From Rutpela maculata (Eukaryota > Arthropoda > Insecta > Coleoptera > Cerambycidae), in assembly GCA_936432065.2 (NCBI GenBank), contig OW386290.2, positions 142,053,677 through 142,117,676 on the forward strand: a DNA stretch of 64,000 nt, given 5' to 3'. Position 1 is the first letter of the stretch; each line of letters starts with the position of its first letter. A program made the position numbers and the translations under genes. This document shows positions 22,130 through 32,333 of the stretch, piece by piece. The notes beneath the pieces were generated by a model. The model did no database searches, was not told the DNA's origin, and saw only the letters and a list, made by a program, of their open reading frames with translations.

Positions 22130-22600
22130 TTGAAAATAGCAATTTCGTTTTGTAATATACTTAATAACTATACTATTTATTGTATACACAAAAGTACAAG
22201 ATATATTTTTCGAACATTTTACAATCTTAACTTATCTTTAAAACATATTTATATTAATATTTAAGCTATTTCCTTGGATCATCTTAACAAAACATCAAAC
22301 TATATTTTTTATATTCTCTACTGTCTCTAATATTTACTGATATATTGTTTATTATCTTCTAAATATGAAAATGAAGACTCAAAAACCGTAGTATTATGCC
22401 GTGGGATAGTTAAGTTATCTAAATTTCTAAGTTCTCTATTACGCACCATTTCCCAAAAGTCAATTTTAGAATAAATGGTTTTAGTACTTAGCATCATGCA
22501 AATTAACTTAACATAACAAATGAACCGTCTTTCTGTTAGTCTTAGCTTTTGTAATGATAATGAACTAATAGTAATAGTGCAGTTGAATTGATTTTTTTTT
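22130..22600 (-). pseudogene. LINE ORF2 C-terminal fragment
   Basis: On the - strand about 22560-22340 reads SLQKLRLTERRFICYVKLIC, then KIDFWEMVRNRELRNLDNL and IPRHNTTVFESSFSYL. The order (RLxxRR helix, then R..LRN....P.HNTT...SSFSY) resembles the region after the thumb in Jockey-type LINE proteins. It is cut at the T-run near 22590. Weak but consistent. Confidence 0.4.
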
Positions 22601-23198
22601 TTTTTTGGGCGACAACGTTCTGAAACTTTATTGTTGATTCTTAAGTATGTATTATGACCTCCTGATTATGAAAAAAATATTTTCGATCATATATCTTGTG
22701 CTAGTAATCGAATGGGAATTTTAAAAATTCTGGTTTATTTGAAATAAAATTCTTAAAAAATATAGACCGGTCCGATATGTATTGGTCAATCCGCCATCTT
22801 GGAAAAAAAATAGAAAACAAAAAATAGCCGAATACTCAAAATTGAATATCTTTTCTATAAGAAGGAATAATTTCACCAAAGTTGGCAAAAGTAAAACTCA
22901 TTTATTATTAAATATAATGCACCAATCCCGAACACCGTATGTCAAATAGAACGGTCAAAGATGGCGGACGAAAATTTTTAATTCGTCGTCAATTATCAAG
23001 GCGGCATTGTACGTCACTTTTTATTTTTCGGTTGTTATTTTATGTACTTTTAGGGGATAGAGTTCATTTTTTTTATTGTCAAAAAAAGTGCATTTTCTTT
23101 GACCTTCCTTTTTTTCACCCTACCTATTGTAATTCATACATAACTACACAGCATCTTATTCCACGATGCGAATCTCTTTGTTTACGTGCATATCCTCT

Positions 23199-25305
23199 AG
23201 ATATGGGCATTAGTCGACTAAATTTTTAGTCGTGATTGAAATTGACCGACTAAATTAGTCATGACTAATTTAATCATTAATCATCAGTCATAAATTAATC
23301 TTAGTCGCTGAATTAGAAGCGGTATTAGTCGACTAAATTGACTATGACTAATGATTAATGACTAAATTCATGACTAATAGCCTCAGAGCAACAGAAAATG
23401 AAAAAAACCTTATTGTAAATTAATTGCAGATCTAGTGAGTAGGTAAAATTATAACTGAAATAGATATGTAATTTTTTTTTTTAATTAAGAATACGATTTT
23501 GGTGATTTTACTTTCACATCCACGTGGATGTGGACAGTAAAATTTTGAGAATAAGTTAGTGTTCGCTCAAGGAAGAACCCCATTGTTCTTAAACAAAATT
23601 AATCAATAAATAAAAAAGTTATAAATCAATTATTATTTCAAAAACGTTGGTAAAATGAGCAAGCATTATTTTACTTCCACATCCAGTGGAATATAACACA
23701 TAGTAACGACAAAAAAAATTTTTTAAATTTTTATTGTTCAAATAGACTTAAAATGTCATGAAACGTCGAGATTTTAAGTTTGAGCGAAAAAAAAAATTCT
23801 GTCTGTCGGTCTGTCTGTAACTTTTTTGTGCGCACGTTTACTTTGGAACCGTTTAAGATATTGACTTGAAATTTGGTACACATATGTACTTTAACGAGAT
23901 CTAGAACAAGATTATATTTTCATCTTGTTCCGTCGAAGGGTTGGGGGGTAAATTGTGGTAAATTTGGTGTAAATGGGTAAATCAAGCAGGTAAGAGTCCA
24001 TAAAATTGGTATTTAGTATATACAAGAGAAGCTAAGGTCTCAAAAAAATTTTTGGCATTAGCCACCCCCATTACCACCCTCACCCCATTATTAAGGGGGA
24101 TGAAAAAAAATGTGATTTAGTGTATGTACAAGAACCAGAAGCCTCAAAATAGTTTTTTACTTCATCCACCCCCACTACCCCCTATCACCACCTCCACCCC
24201 ACTACCGATGTGGGGTATCGTTTTATGGGTTTTTGGGGTAGAGGATTTCAAATATTATATTATTAAAGTTCCATAAACAATTATTTCCACATACAAAGTT
24301 TTTTTGATGTGGATAGAGAATGAGACTTGGATAGAGAATCTGAGTAGTGATTCCTTGGGCAGCGGTTTTTAATATAATTATGAGATTTTATTACTACAAG
24401 TGGCTGCTGGCAAAAAACACTTGAGGCCTTTGGTTCTTTCTCGTACACATATAATCGCAATTTTATTTTTTCACCCTCTTTAATAATGGAGTAGAAGAGG
24501 TAGCTGATGCCAAAATTTTTTTTGAGGTTATTGGTTCTTGTACACACACTAAATCTTAATTTTATATTTTTACCTCGTTTTATATTGGGGCGGAGGTGGC
24601 TGATGTCAAAATGTTTTTAAGACCTTAGCTTCCAGTACACACACTAAATCCCAATTTTATGAGCTTTTACTTACTTGCTTATCTATTTACCTCCAGTTAA
24701 CCGCCAACCCTTCAACGGAATAAGATCAAAATATAATTTAGTTTCGGAACTTTTTATGATACATACGTGTACCAAATTTCAAATAAACCGCTCCAGAGTA
24801 ATCGAGAGCACAAAAAGTTAGACAGACACACAGACAGATAGACGACTTTTTTTGCGCAAACTTCAAATATCGACCTTTTATGACATTTTAAACCTATTTG
24901 AGCAAAAACCATCGATTTTTTTTTACCGTTACTATACTCCCCTCCACCATGTAGATGTGGAAGTAATTTTTTTTCCGTTACTATAATTCCACTCCACCAC
25001 GAGAATGTGTAAGTAAAATCAACCTTTTTCTTGCGAATAATTGCTGAGATATTTTCCTAGTTAAAACTGTATGGATACGAAATTAGTCGTTACATATATT
25101 AGTCATGACTAACGGATAAATCAATCTTTAGTCTGACTAATGACTAATCAATCGTCAATCGAAACATCCACGACTAATGACTAATCAATCATCAGCCGAA
25201 ACATTCACGACTAACGACTAACCAATTAATCGTTAGTCATGACTAATATATGAATGATTAGTCATTAGTCATGACCAAAGTCGACTAAAAAATGCGCATT
25301 TCTGG
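23199..25305. mobile_element. hAT-like element with TTAGTCATGACTAA arrays
   Basis: An 8-bp direct repeat TATCCTCT flanks the element (23191-23198 and 25306-25313). The ends AGATATGGGCATTAGTCGACT and, inverted, CAGAAATGCGCATTTTTTAG form imperfect TIRs. Both terminal 200-230 bp regions consist largely of TTAGTCATGACTAA-like and TAGTCGACTA palindromes, probably subterminal transposase sites. The centre is occupied by a second palindromic element (23666-25019). No transposase is present, so it is non-autonomous. Confidence 0.7.
23666..25019. mobile_element. ACTTCCAC-family palindrome, copy 2
   Basis: Starts ATTTTACTTCCACATCCAG and ends in its degenerate complement (GTGTAAGTAAAAT), with the same internal landmarks as copy 1: the CTGTCTGTCGG run, GTGCGCACGTTTACTTTGGA, and the CACCCCC-rich tract. 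Its right terminus is duplicated (24940 and 24990). It is nested inside the 23.2-25.3 kb hAT-like element. A separate short fold of the same terminus lies at 23505-23545. Confidence 0.7.
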
Positions 25306-25313
25306 TATCCTCT

Positions 25314-25852
25314 GTAGCGCTTTAATTAGGTATCTTTAGTTAATTATTTCTTTAAATTTGCTCTTCTTAGTTTTATATCTATTTTGTGTAGGACTTAAAT
25401 TATGTTTCAGTTTATCAATTTAATTTGGAATTTTTTAAATTTAATATCCTACTGATGAGAACAAGTTAAAAAATATATACAACTTTTCGGGGTTTAAAAT
25501 TGTTTGATAGCTATGTAGATTTATTGAGTCTGATATAAACTCCACAATGTCATTCAATACTTGTAGTAGTTGTAAAAGAGTAGCTGTCTTGACTGTTTCT
25601 TCAAAAAACATATGTTTTGAGGTGTTTTTAGATTAGGACAACTAGAATCTGAACAGTTTTCGTCCTGCTTATGAACGCAAGTAAACGAAAGAGCGTATAG
25701 TACATTAGAATCTCCTCCTTCGTCTCCAGATTTAAGACCGCTTGATTTTCTCGTTTGGAAAACTTTGACAAATATTGTTTATAAAGCGAAGTCTAATGTA
25801 GAATATTGAAAATGTCTCTGTTTCTGCTAAACTAGGTGGTTTTATTTTGAGA
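25314..25852. other. intergenic DNA, no gene seen
   Basis: A weak + strand stretch around 25700-25770 (TCTCCTCCTTCGTCTCCAGA, then TTAAGACCGCTTGATTTTCTCG) resembles the SPDLxPLDFxxW block of a mariner-type transposase (SPSSPDLRPLDFLVW). It is a very short fossil fragment at most. Confidence 0.35.
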
Positions 25853-26712
25853 CATCCACATCCAGTGGAAATATAGTAACATAAAAAAAAATTGGAAAAT
25901 TTTTATTGTTCAAATAGGCTTAGAATGTCATGGAACGTCGAGATTTTAAGTCTGAGCGAAAAATATTTCTGTCTGTCGTTCTCTCTGTCGGTAACTTTTT
26001 TGTGCTCACGATTACTCTGGAACCGTTTGAGATATTGACTTAAAATTTGGTAGACGTATGTATTTTAACGAGATCTGGAACTAGATTATATTCCGTTAGG
26101 GGGTAAATTGAAGTAAATGTAGGTAAATAGGTAAATCAAGCAAGTAAGAGTCCATAAAATTGGTATTTAGTACATATAAGAGAATGTAAGGTCCCAAAAA
26201 AATTTTAGTAGCATTAGCCACCCTCATTACCACCCCCACCCCATTATTAAAGGGGGTGAAAAAAATAAGTTGATTGATGATTTAGTGTGTGTACAAGAAC
26301 CAAACGCCTCAACAATTTTTTTTTATTTAGTTCCCACACTAAAAATGTCTGCTTCGTTGTTCCGACGTTATTAACCCCTTATTAATTTTGCATAGGTAAT
26401 CATTAAAATTAACTTACTGTAGTGTTACTTTTTTAAAAGAATGATTTTTATCCAAATTTTTCGAGTTTTCACTAATCTGTTAACACAATAATTTTTCCCC
26501 ATTACCTAATGCTTAACGATTTATAATCATCGTCCCCCTATCACCACCTCCACCCCCACTACCGATGTGGCATATCGTTTCGAGTGTTATATTCTTAAAA
26601 TTTCATAAACAATTTTTCCACATAGTGGAGTGCAAATATAATTTTTTTTCGTGAGAGACTTGGATAGAAAATCTGGATGTGGAAGTAGTGATTCCTTGGG
26701 CAACGGTTTTTT
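25853..26712. mobile_element. ACTTCCAC-family element, half copy 3
   Basis: It begins ACATCCACATCCAGTGGAAA and follows the left arm of copies 1 and 2 through the CTGTCG run, the Ca. 26220 CACCC tract and the GATGTGGAAGTAGTGATTCC landmark. The mirrored arm is absent. An unrelated 150-bp insertion lies near 26330-26530. Confidence 0.6.
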
Positions 26713-27135
26713 TTATTATTAAATCAATTCGACGAGGATAAAGTCATATTATAACTAGATTAAAAATGTTTATCAAGAATTAGGAAAACGTTTTGCGTTA
26801 GTTAGATTTTACTTTACCACGAAATAAAATGTCAAAAAACATTTGTCTCTGTGTGTCTGCATATCGATCATTTCTTGTAAGCCAAATAACCTTTTTTTTA
26901 TATACTTAGAATGAATAGGTACCTGAGTAACACCGTATCATTATATTACCCACGCTCAAGTTGAACGGTAATATTGATATTACAGTGTGTTCGGTAGAAT
27001 CGTAGGTACAAAGTTTTATATATTCGGAAAACGATGTTCTAGAACATTTAAAACACTAATCTAAAATACCTATACAGGGTGTCAGCATATCATACAACAA
27101 TCTATCTTTTCATAATTTCTAAGACACGAGAAGTA

Positions 27136-27570
27136 TAATTAAAGACACAAGTGGATGAAGGGTCTATGTGACATTTTCGAAAAAAACGAGTTTTTTATAT
27201 GAATGAAGCTTTGTACACGAAATTCCCCCAGGTCATTACAATTGATTCTAATGCTAAAATATCTGATTTATACATTTCTAAAGGATCTATGTACTGTTGA
27301 AGTTGGCAGGTTGTTAAGAACTTTGAGATCAATTATATCAAAGTAACTGTTGAAAAAAACGAGTTCTTTAAATAAATGAAGCTTTTAAGTACACGAAATT
27401 CCCCCGGGTACATTACATTTGATTCTAATGCTAAAATGTTCGATTTATAAATTTATAAAGTATCTATGTACTGTTGAAGTTGGTAGGTTGTTAAAAACTT
27501 TGAGATCACTTATCTCAAAATCACTTTGTTGTTACATATACCCTTCATCCACTTGTGTCTTCAATTATTA
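27136..27570. mobile_element. TIR-flanked element with two ~175-bp tandem units
   Basis: Terminal inverted repeats of about 25 bp (AGACACAAGTGGATGAAGGG and complement) lie at about 27142 and 27545. Between them two tandem copies of a roughly 175-bp unit start at 27181 and 27355 (AAAAAACGAGTT...ATGAAGC...CACGAAATTCCCCC). TIRs around a short minisatellite-like core resemble some insect non-autonomous elements. No coding sequence. Confidence 0.65.
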
Positions 27571-27683
27571 ATTACCCATATACAGGGTGGACCATTAATA
27601 ATAAGCCACAGTTCAAGGGTAGATTCTTTGGATCAAAATATGAGGATATAACCAAACATGCTTTAGTAAATTGTTGCTGTTTA

Positions 27684-28144
27684 AAAAGATACAGGGTGTC
27701 AAAATTGTAATAAAAGTAGGTGCATGGAGGCCACATCGAAAATTTACTTTGTTGCAGCAAATCGTTCACAAGAAAGTCAGTGAGTTTGCGTAGTTGTCAC
27801 TCTTTAGTTTTTATTTATAGACGGAGAGCCGGCCGTCAAATATCCTATGACTAAGATACATGAAAAACTTTGTGTGAGTGATTAATACTACCACCTTTGA
27901 CCTCAAGCGTATCTTTTTTACGTAGAAATGACTCCTGCATGAGATTTTCTAGTCAAAAGTGCCACAACGTTTCGAGAAAAAATATTCATCATAGCTCACG
28001 GGATAGCGTGATGTGATACATAAATTATTCTTTCTTAGCTTAAAAAATGTTTCCTTGCCAAATCGGGAGAAGATCAGTCAAGAGATAGCTGAGATATTGC
28101 AAAAAAAAAGAAAAAAATACAATTTTGACACCCTGTATCTTTTT
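27684..28144. mobile_element. MITE-like unit with ACAGGGTGTCAAAATTG ends
   Basis: AAAAGATACAGGGTGTCAAA at about 27686 is mirrored as the reverse complement near 28118-28142. The element is about 460 bp. Its ends carry the same ACAGGGTG motif seen at a dozen places in the window. No transposase. Confidence 0.55.
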
Positions 28145-28750
28145 CACAGTCTAATTGAATCAAAAAGATTTCTGTATATTGGTACTTTAATCTGGTTACG
28201 CTAATATACTACTTAGGAAAACACTTTAAAAGATTCATCGTTGGAGAACCAATCAAAACAACTACTCTTCTAGCGAGTACTGATGAAGTATTGAATTACA
28301 TGATAGGATTCCTAGAATTTTAAGGCAAAAAATATATTGAAAATACTTAAATCATTTATTGAAATTCATTCATTTACAACAATTCCCAAGTAGCACAATT
28401 AATTCCTCAAGATATCCCGAGGATAAAAATTTAGGAATTAGTAAATATCTTCTAGAGGTCTGTAAGAGTTCCCTAAGATGGGCAAATGTCAGCATATCAG
28501 TATTAAATAGTACTTCCCATGGTAATCGAAAAAAGCTATTAGTATATAGAATCCTGTGAGCAGCCTTTTGCATACCTATAGAATTCCCATAGTAATCTTT
28601 AGGATATCTTATCACTTGCCAATATAAATGGTCCCGAGGACATCTTTATAGGATTTCTGTTAGATGTACCGCATCGATCCTGCAAAGAGATTTAATTCCT
28701 GTAGTAATCTTTCGGGTATTTTATCGCTTACCAATATAAACGTTACTGAA

Positions 28751-28972
28751 ATAGTATATTGTGTATTTAGGTGTGAAAGCAATACATTCCCGGACGACGA
28801 TGCAAATTGTTGGCCGAGGCGCTAGCCGAGGCCAACAAGCATCGAAGTCCGGGAATGTGCTTTCACACCGAAACACACTGGAAATACGCACTCGCCGCTA
28901 CGCGGCATCGTGCGTAACTTTTCCATTCGTGCGTAATATGCTTCTTACAATTCTCATTACGTAATATACTAT
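28751..28972. repeat. foldback unit with near-perfect 100-bp hairpin
   Basis: The core 28770-28869 is an almost perfect palindrome: GGTGTGAAAGC...ACATTCCCGGAC...GTTGGCCGAGGC, loop GCTA, then the complement. Short outer inverted repeats ATAGTATATTRYGTA lie at 28751-28765 and 28958-28972. The stem is far more GC-rich than its surroundings. A CpG-rich tail (CACTCGCCGCTACGCGGCATCG) follows at 28890. It could be a mobile hairpin or an imported repeat; no RNA family is recognised. Confidence 0.55.
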
Positions 28973-29064
28973 TACCATCACTCCAACTTTTTCTCACAAG
29001 GGTTGCCTGCAAATTATAATGTTTATTAAGTTATTAAATTCATTTTTACTTACCTTTACCAATT

Positions 29065-29152
29065 GCGGTCCGTAGGATTCGAACCTACATGTCTCCCGTT
29101 GTCCGTATTACAGTACTGACGCTTCAACCAACTGAGCTAGCTTGGCGACCGC
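29065..29152 (-). tRNA. tRNA-like sequence / tRNA-derived SINE head
   Basis: On the - strand there is a perfect A box (TAGCTCAGTTGG), a perfect B box (GGTTCGAATCC) in a 5-bp T stem (GTAGG/CCTAC), and terminal GCGGTC pairing with GACCGC. The anticodon-loop position reads CTGTAAT, which would give GTA (Tyr). However, six extra bases separate the acceptor stem from position 8, the anticodon stem has a mismatch, and the variable region is long (about 13 nt). A functional tRNA is therefore unlikely; a pseudo-tRNA or SINE promoter is more likely. Its 88-nt length is compatible with a pol III unit. Confidence 0.45.
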
Positions 29153-29734
29153 TATTTCGGATGCTAAAAGCAGTATTTATGGTGGCGAATGAAGTCTTTA
29201 TTATGTGAAATTGAATTTCTTGCCTTATTTAAAATATATGAAAATCTTTCAGGTTCTCGCTTCGAGTTACTAGTATTTTTATTTATTTATAATTATTAAG
29301 AAGAACTTATTTAACTTAATTAAACTGTCACCAGTGTCACCTGAGAAGTACGAGTAGTTGTTGAACAATGTAATTATTACATTAATTAGTATTAGTGGCG
29401 ATTCGTTAAAAAAAATATATTCTCCCTAGATCTCGAAATTGAAGAGCAGAGAGGGAGAAATCCGAAAAAAAAATTTTCCTTATCTCAAATTTGATGAGCG
29501 GTGGAGGGGAAGTCAGGAGTCAACTATTTTAAGAATTAAACTTTTAAGTTGAGGTACTTATACAAACCTGGGAAGCGTATTGGAGAAAAACCGGTAAAGG
29601 TGTAATATCGTCATCTACAACATAAATAGAACATTTAATGATCTAAAACAGACCTAAAATTGAAAAAAACCAATAAGCAATTATTACCTTAAAAAAAAAC
29701 AACTAAAATTTTTTTCGCAACAAAAAAAAACGGA

Positions 29735-29810
29735 ATGAGCAGGGGCCGAACCGCCGACCTCATGACTCGGAAGACGACGCCTTAAGCACTCGGCCACCAA
29801 CCTTTCTGAG
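29735..29810 (-). pseudogene. second tRNA-like (Ser/Leu-type) remnant
   Basis: On the - strand, GGTGGCCGAGTGCTTAAGGC resembles the 5' half of a class II tRNA (A box TGGCCGAGTGG type), followed by GGCGGTTCGGCCCC, a degenerate B box. It lies about 600 bp from the tRNA-like unit at 29065-29152 and in the same orientation. It is probably a tRNA pseudogene or SINE fragment. Confidence 0.4.
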
Positions 29811-30539
29811 GCTTCTTACCCAAAGACTTTATAGTTGGAACACGCAACGGATAGATTTTGCTTTTGAATGCATTTTAATCTAATTTTATTATTAAAAGAT
29901 TAGATAGAAATATAATTTAAACAAATAAACTGCCGAATCTTTGCAAACTCTTTCGAATATAAATTATTTTGGATAATGATAAAAAACATTATATCCTCGA
30001 ATAAAAACGCCAATACTTATCCCTCACGACACGGTTTATATTTTTTTAAACTTTACACTCTGCTTACGATAACAAAATGCCATTAGCGAGTTTTAAAGTT
30101 TGTAATCCGATAAAATATAAATAAATTTAACACCGAAAAAAGACGACCATATGACGTGATGTGTAGCACGTCATTTTAATGTCATTTATAAGACGTCATT
30201 CTGTCGTCGATTTTTAGTGCCCTGACGTCTTTTTGACCAGAATCACCAGATTTTGACGTCATTATAACGTACTCTTGCTACCTAGGTTACAAACAATATA
30301 GCAATTCAATCCAATTTTCCTGCAAAAACACTTTGATTCACAGCCTTTGGAGCAATTGCAAAAAATGCTATATGATATAATATCTGAAGCAGGTGGTAAG
30401 AACATTTAAATCGTCTTTAAAATGCTATTTGTCGTCATCCAACCCTAATTTTCTGCATGAAGTGTATTGTCTGAGGAATAAATTTTTGTTTCTGTTTTTT
30501 CTTTTCCTAGCTTTAGACAATAAATCTCTTATCTCTATA

Positions 30540-31150
30540 GCAGAAGCAATTCATGCAATCAACAGTACTAATAATTTAACATCCTCCCCTACAACAATGG
30601 CAACATTTTTATTGAACTCCTCGATAATGAGAACGTCAGCATTGCTTTGTGCTTCTTTTACATCGATGTTAACTTCAAACTGTCTACACAATGTCGAAAC
30701 AAATCGGCTTTTATTATTTCTATTAAAAAAAGATTCTCCTTTATCTACTGGAAATTTCACTATGCATCAAACAGATTTTTTTTCGATTTAAGATGTTTCG
30801 AACATCGACGAAGCTGTTAAACAGCTTTTGTATTTTCATCATATCCATCGAATACAACAATTGCATTAGAACTATATTCGGACATAATCACAATATGCAT
30901 CAAAAATGAACTCAAATGTAGCTTTTGACGGTCCCATGTAATACGACGTAAAATGTGAAAGAAAACCTCCATCGGCGATATATGTAACATTTGTAGAAGG
31001 AAATTGATCTATTTCACGTTTGGTAAAAAGTGTCATGGTGAAAACTAGATTGACATCATTAAAACTACTGAAAAGTCATTACACATGTTGAGCAACTCGT
31101 CGAATTCAGCAGTATCTTTAATGTCAAGCTTACGTTAGTAAATTCAACAT
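30540..31150 (-). pseudogene. decayed gene of an uncharacterised insect family (FEN/PIN-like motifs)
   Basis: On the - strand pieces in different frames read TYIADGGFLSHFTSYYMG, then AIVVFDGYDENTKAV, then FFNRNNKSRFVSTLCRQFEV, then SNADVLIIEEFNKNVAIVV and GEDVKLLVLL. The order (first-position DGG, VVFDGY, LxxKxRF, ADxLI, VVGEDxxLLVLL) is common in multi-copy insect proteins resembling FEN/PIN nuclease folds. Several stops and frameshifts make it non-functional. Family recognition is from memory of the motif order, without a search. Confidence 0.55.
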
Positions 31151-31863
31151 TAAATATACTGAGAACAATGATATGATTATTATATTATCTGAAGTTCAAA
31201 AGAATCGGACAGAGATGATTATTTGGTTTTCCACATTCCCACAACATGTGAGAATGGCGTTAATTCATATTGTAGGTATTTTTGGGGTTGGTCATCAATT
31301 TTTTTTTGTTATGTTGAAATAGCAATAATTCATCTATTACTATAGACAAAAGAGTAACTTCTTAATTATAGGTCCTTTTTGGAGTATATTCCCGTATATA
31401 CCAATAGTCTTAAATGTTTTCAGTTTTATTCATCATATCACATAAACAATTTCACAAAGTCATATCTCCGAAACCGGTACTCCTACGAGGAAAAGTAAAA
31501 GAATCTATTATGTGGCAAATTTTCTAAATTACAAAACTGATAATAACTATTTTTTTGTAAAGTTAATAGTTTATTGAAAATGTTGAAAAACCTCATCATA
31601 CCAAATTTTGCTGGGTGGAAATTTTATTCAGATTGGGCATTTTTAAATTTTATTTTATTATATTTGCCCCATGATTTGTAGAGATTTGACCGCGGAATTA
31701 GGTTAGGATCACCTTTAGGAGGCAATAATGAGGCACCCTGTATAATAAGTCATTCTGCATCAAAAAAGAGACAGTCGAACAAAATTTGTTTATTAGTAAA
31801 ATATCAAAAAAGCCAAACAAACAAAATTTACTCAGTCAATCATTGATTGTTCCCCAGACCAGA

Positions 31864-32333
31864 ATGGACTCTCAAGCCTTGCGCACGTTGCAAAAGAAAA
31901 GAACCTCAAATTTTCGCGAGGACGAGACCAAATTATTAATACAGCTTTGGGGCAGTCCCCAAATTCAAAACAAACTGTACCTCACCCACCGTAAAGCCCC
32001 TGTAATGAGGCTATTGGCAGCCAATATGCAACATCGTGGATTTTACAGAACCCCGGACGAAATCAAGACCAGGATAAGGAACCTAAAATGCCTGTATCAC
32101 AGGATTAAGAGGTCTATGCAGACTGGAACTGGGATTGGTACTGTGGATCCTGACTGGCCTCATTTCAAAGCCATGGACGAGATTCTGAGCAAGAAGAACC
32201 AGAACAAACAGCAGAATTTGTACAAGGATAACGTTTTCGATGGACCCAGATGTGAGGATATAAAGCAAGAGATTATCGATGAAATCGATATCAACGACGA
32301 TATGGAGTCGTTTACCACGAACAGCTTAAACGG
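31864..32333 (+). CDS. Myb/SANT-like DNA-binding protein, exon with start codon
   Basis: The ATG at 31864 is the first in frame and has a good context (CAGAATGG). The exon ends at a strong donor (CGG|GTAAGTG) in phase 2. Residues about 14-105 form a Myb/SANT-like (MADF-related, Myb_DNA-bind_4) domain: NFREDETKLLIQLWGSPQIQ (first helix, invariant Trp), VMRLLAANMQHRGFYRTPDE (second helix) and KTRIRNLKCLYHRIKRSM (recognition helix). An acidic stretch, CEDIKQEIIDEIDINDDMES, follows. Such proteins usually bind DNA as nuclear regulators. An acceptor-like TGATTGTTCCCCAG lies just before the ATG, suggesting an upstream 5' UTR exon. Exons total 1218 bp, 405 residues plus stop. Confidence 0.87.

Noticed and set aside
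23191..25313. CRISPR-like array from the repeated TTAGTCATGACTAA units
   Set aside because: Repeats are overlapping palindromes without regular spacers in a eukaryotic mobile element.
29065..29152. Functional tRNA-Tyr (GTA)
   Set aside because: Six extra bases before position 8, a mismatched anticodon stem and a long variable region make a working tRNA unlikely.
30393..30791. 132-codon + strand ORF
   Set aside because: Antisense shadow of the decayed nuclease-like pseudogene, whose motifs are on the - strand.
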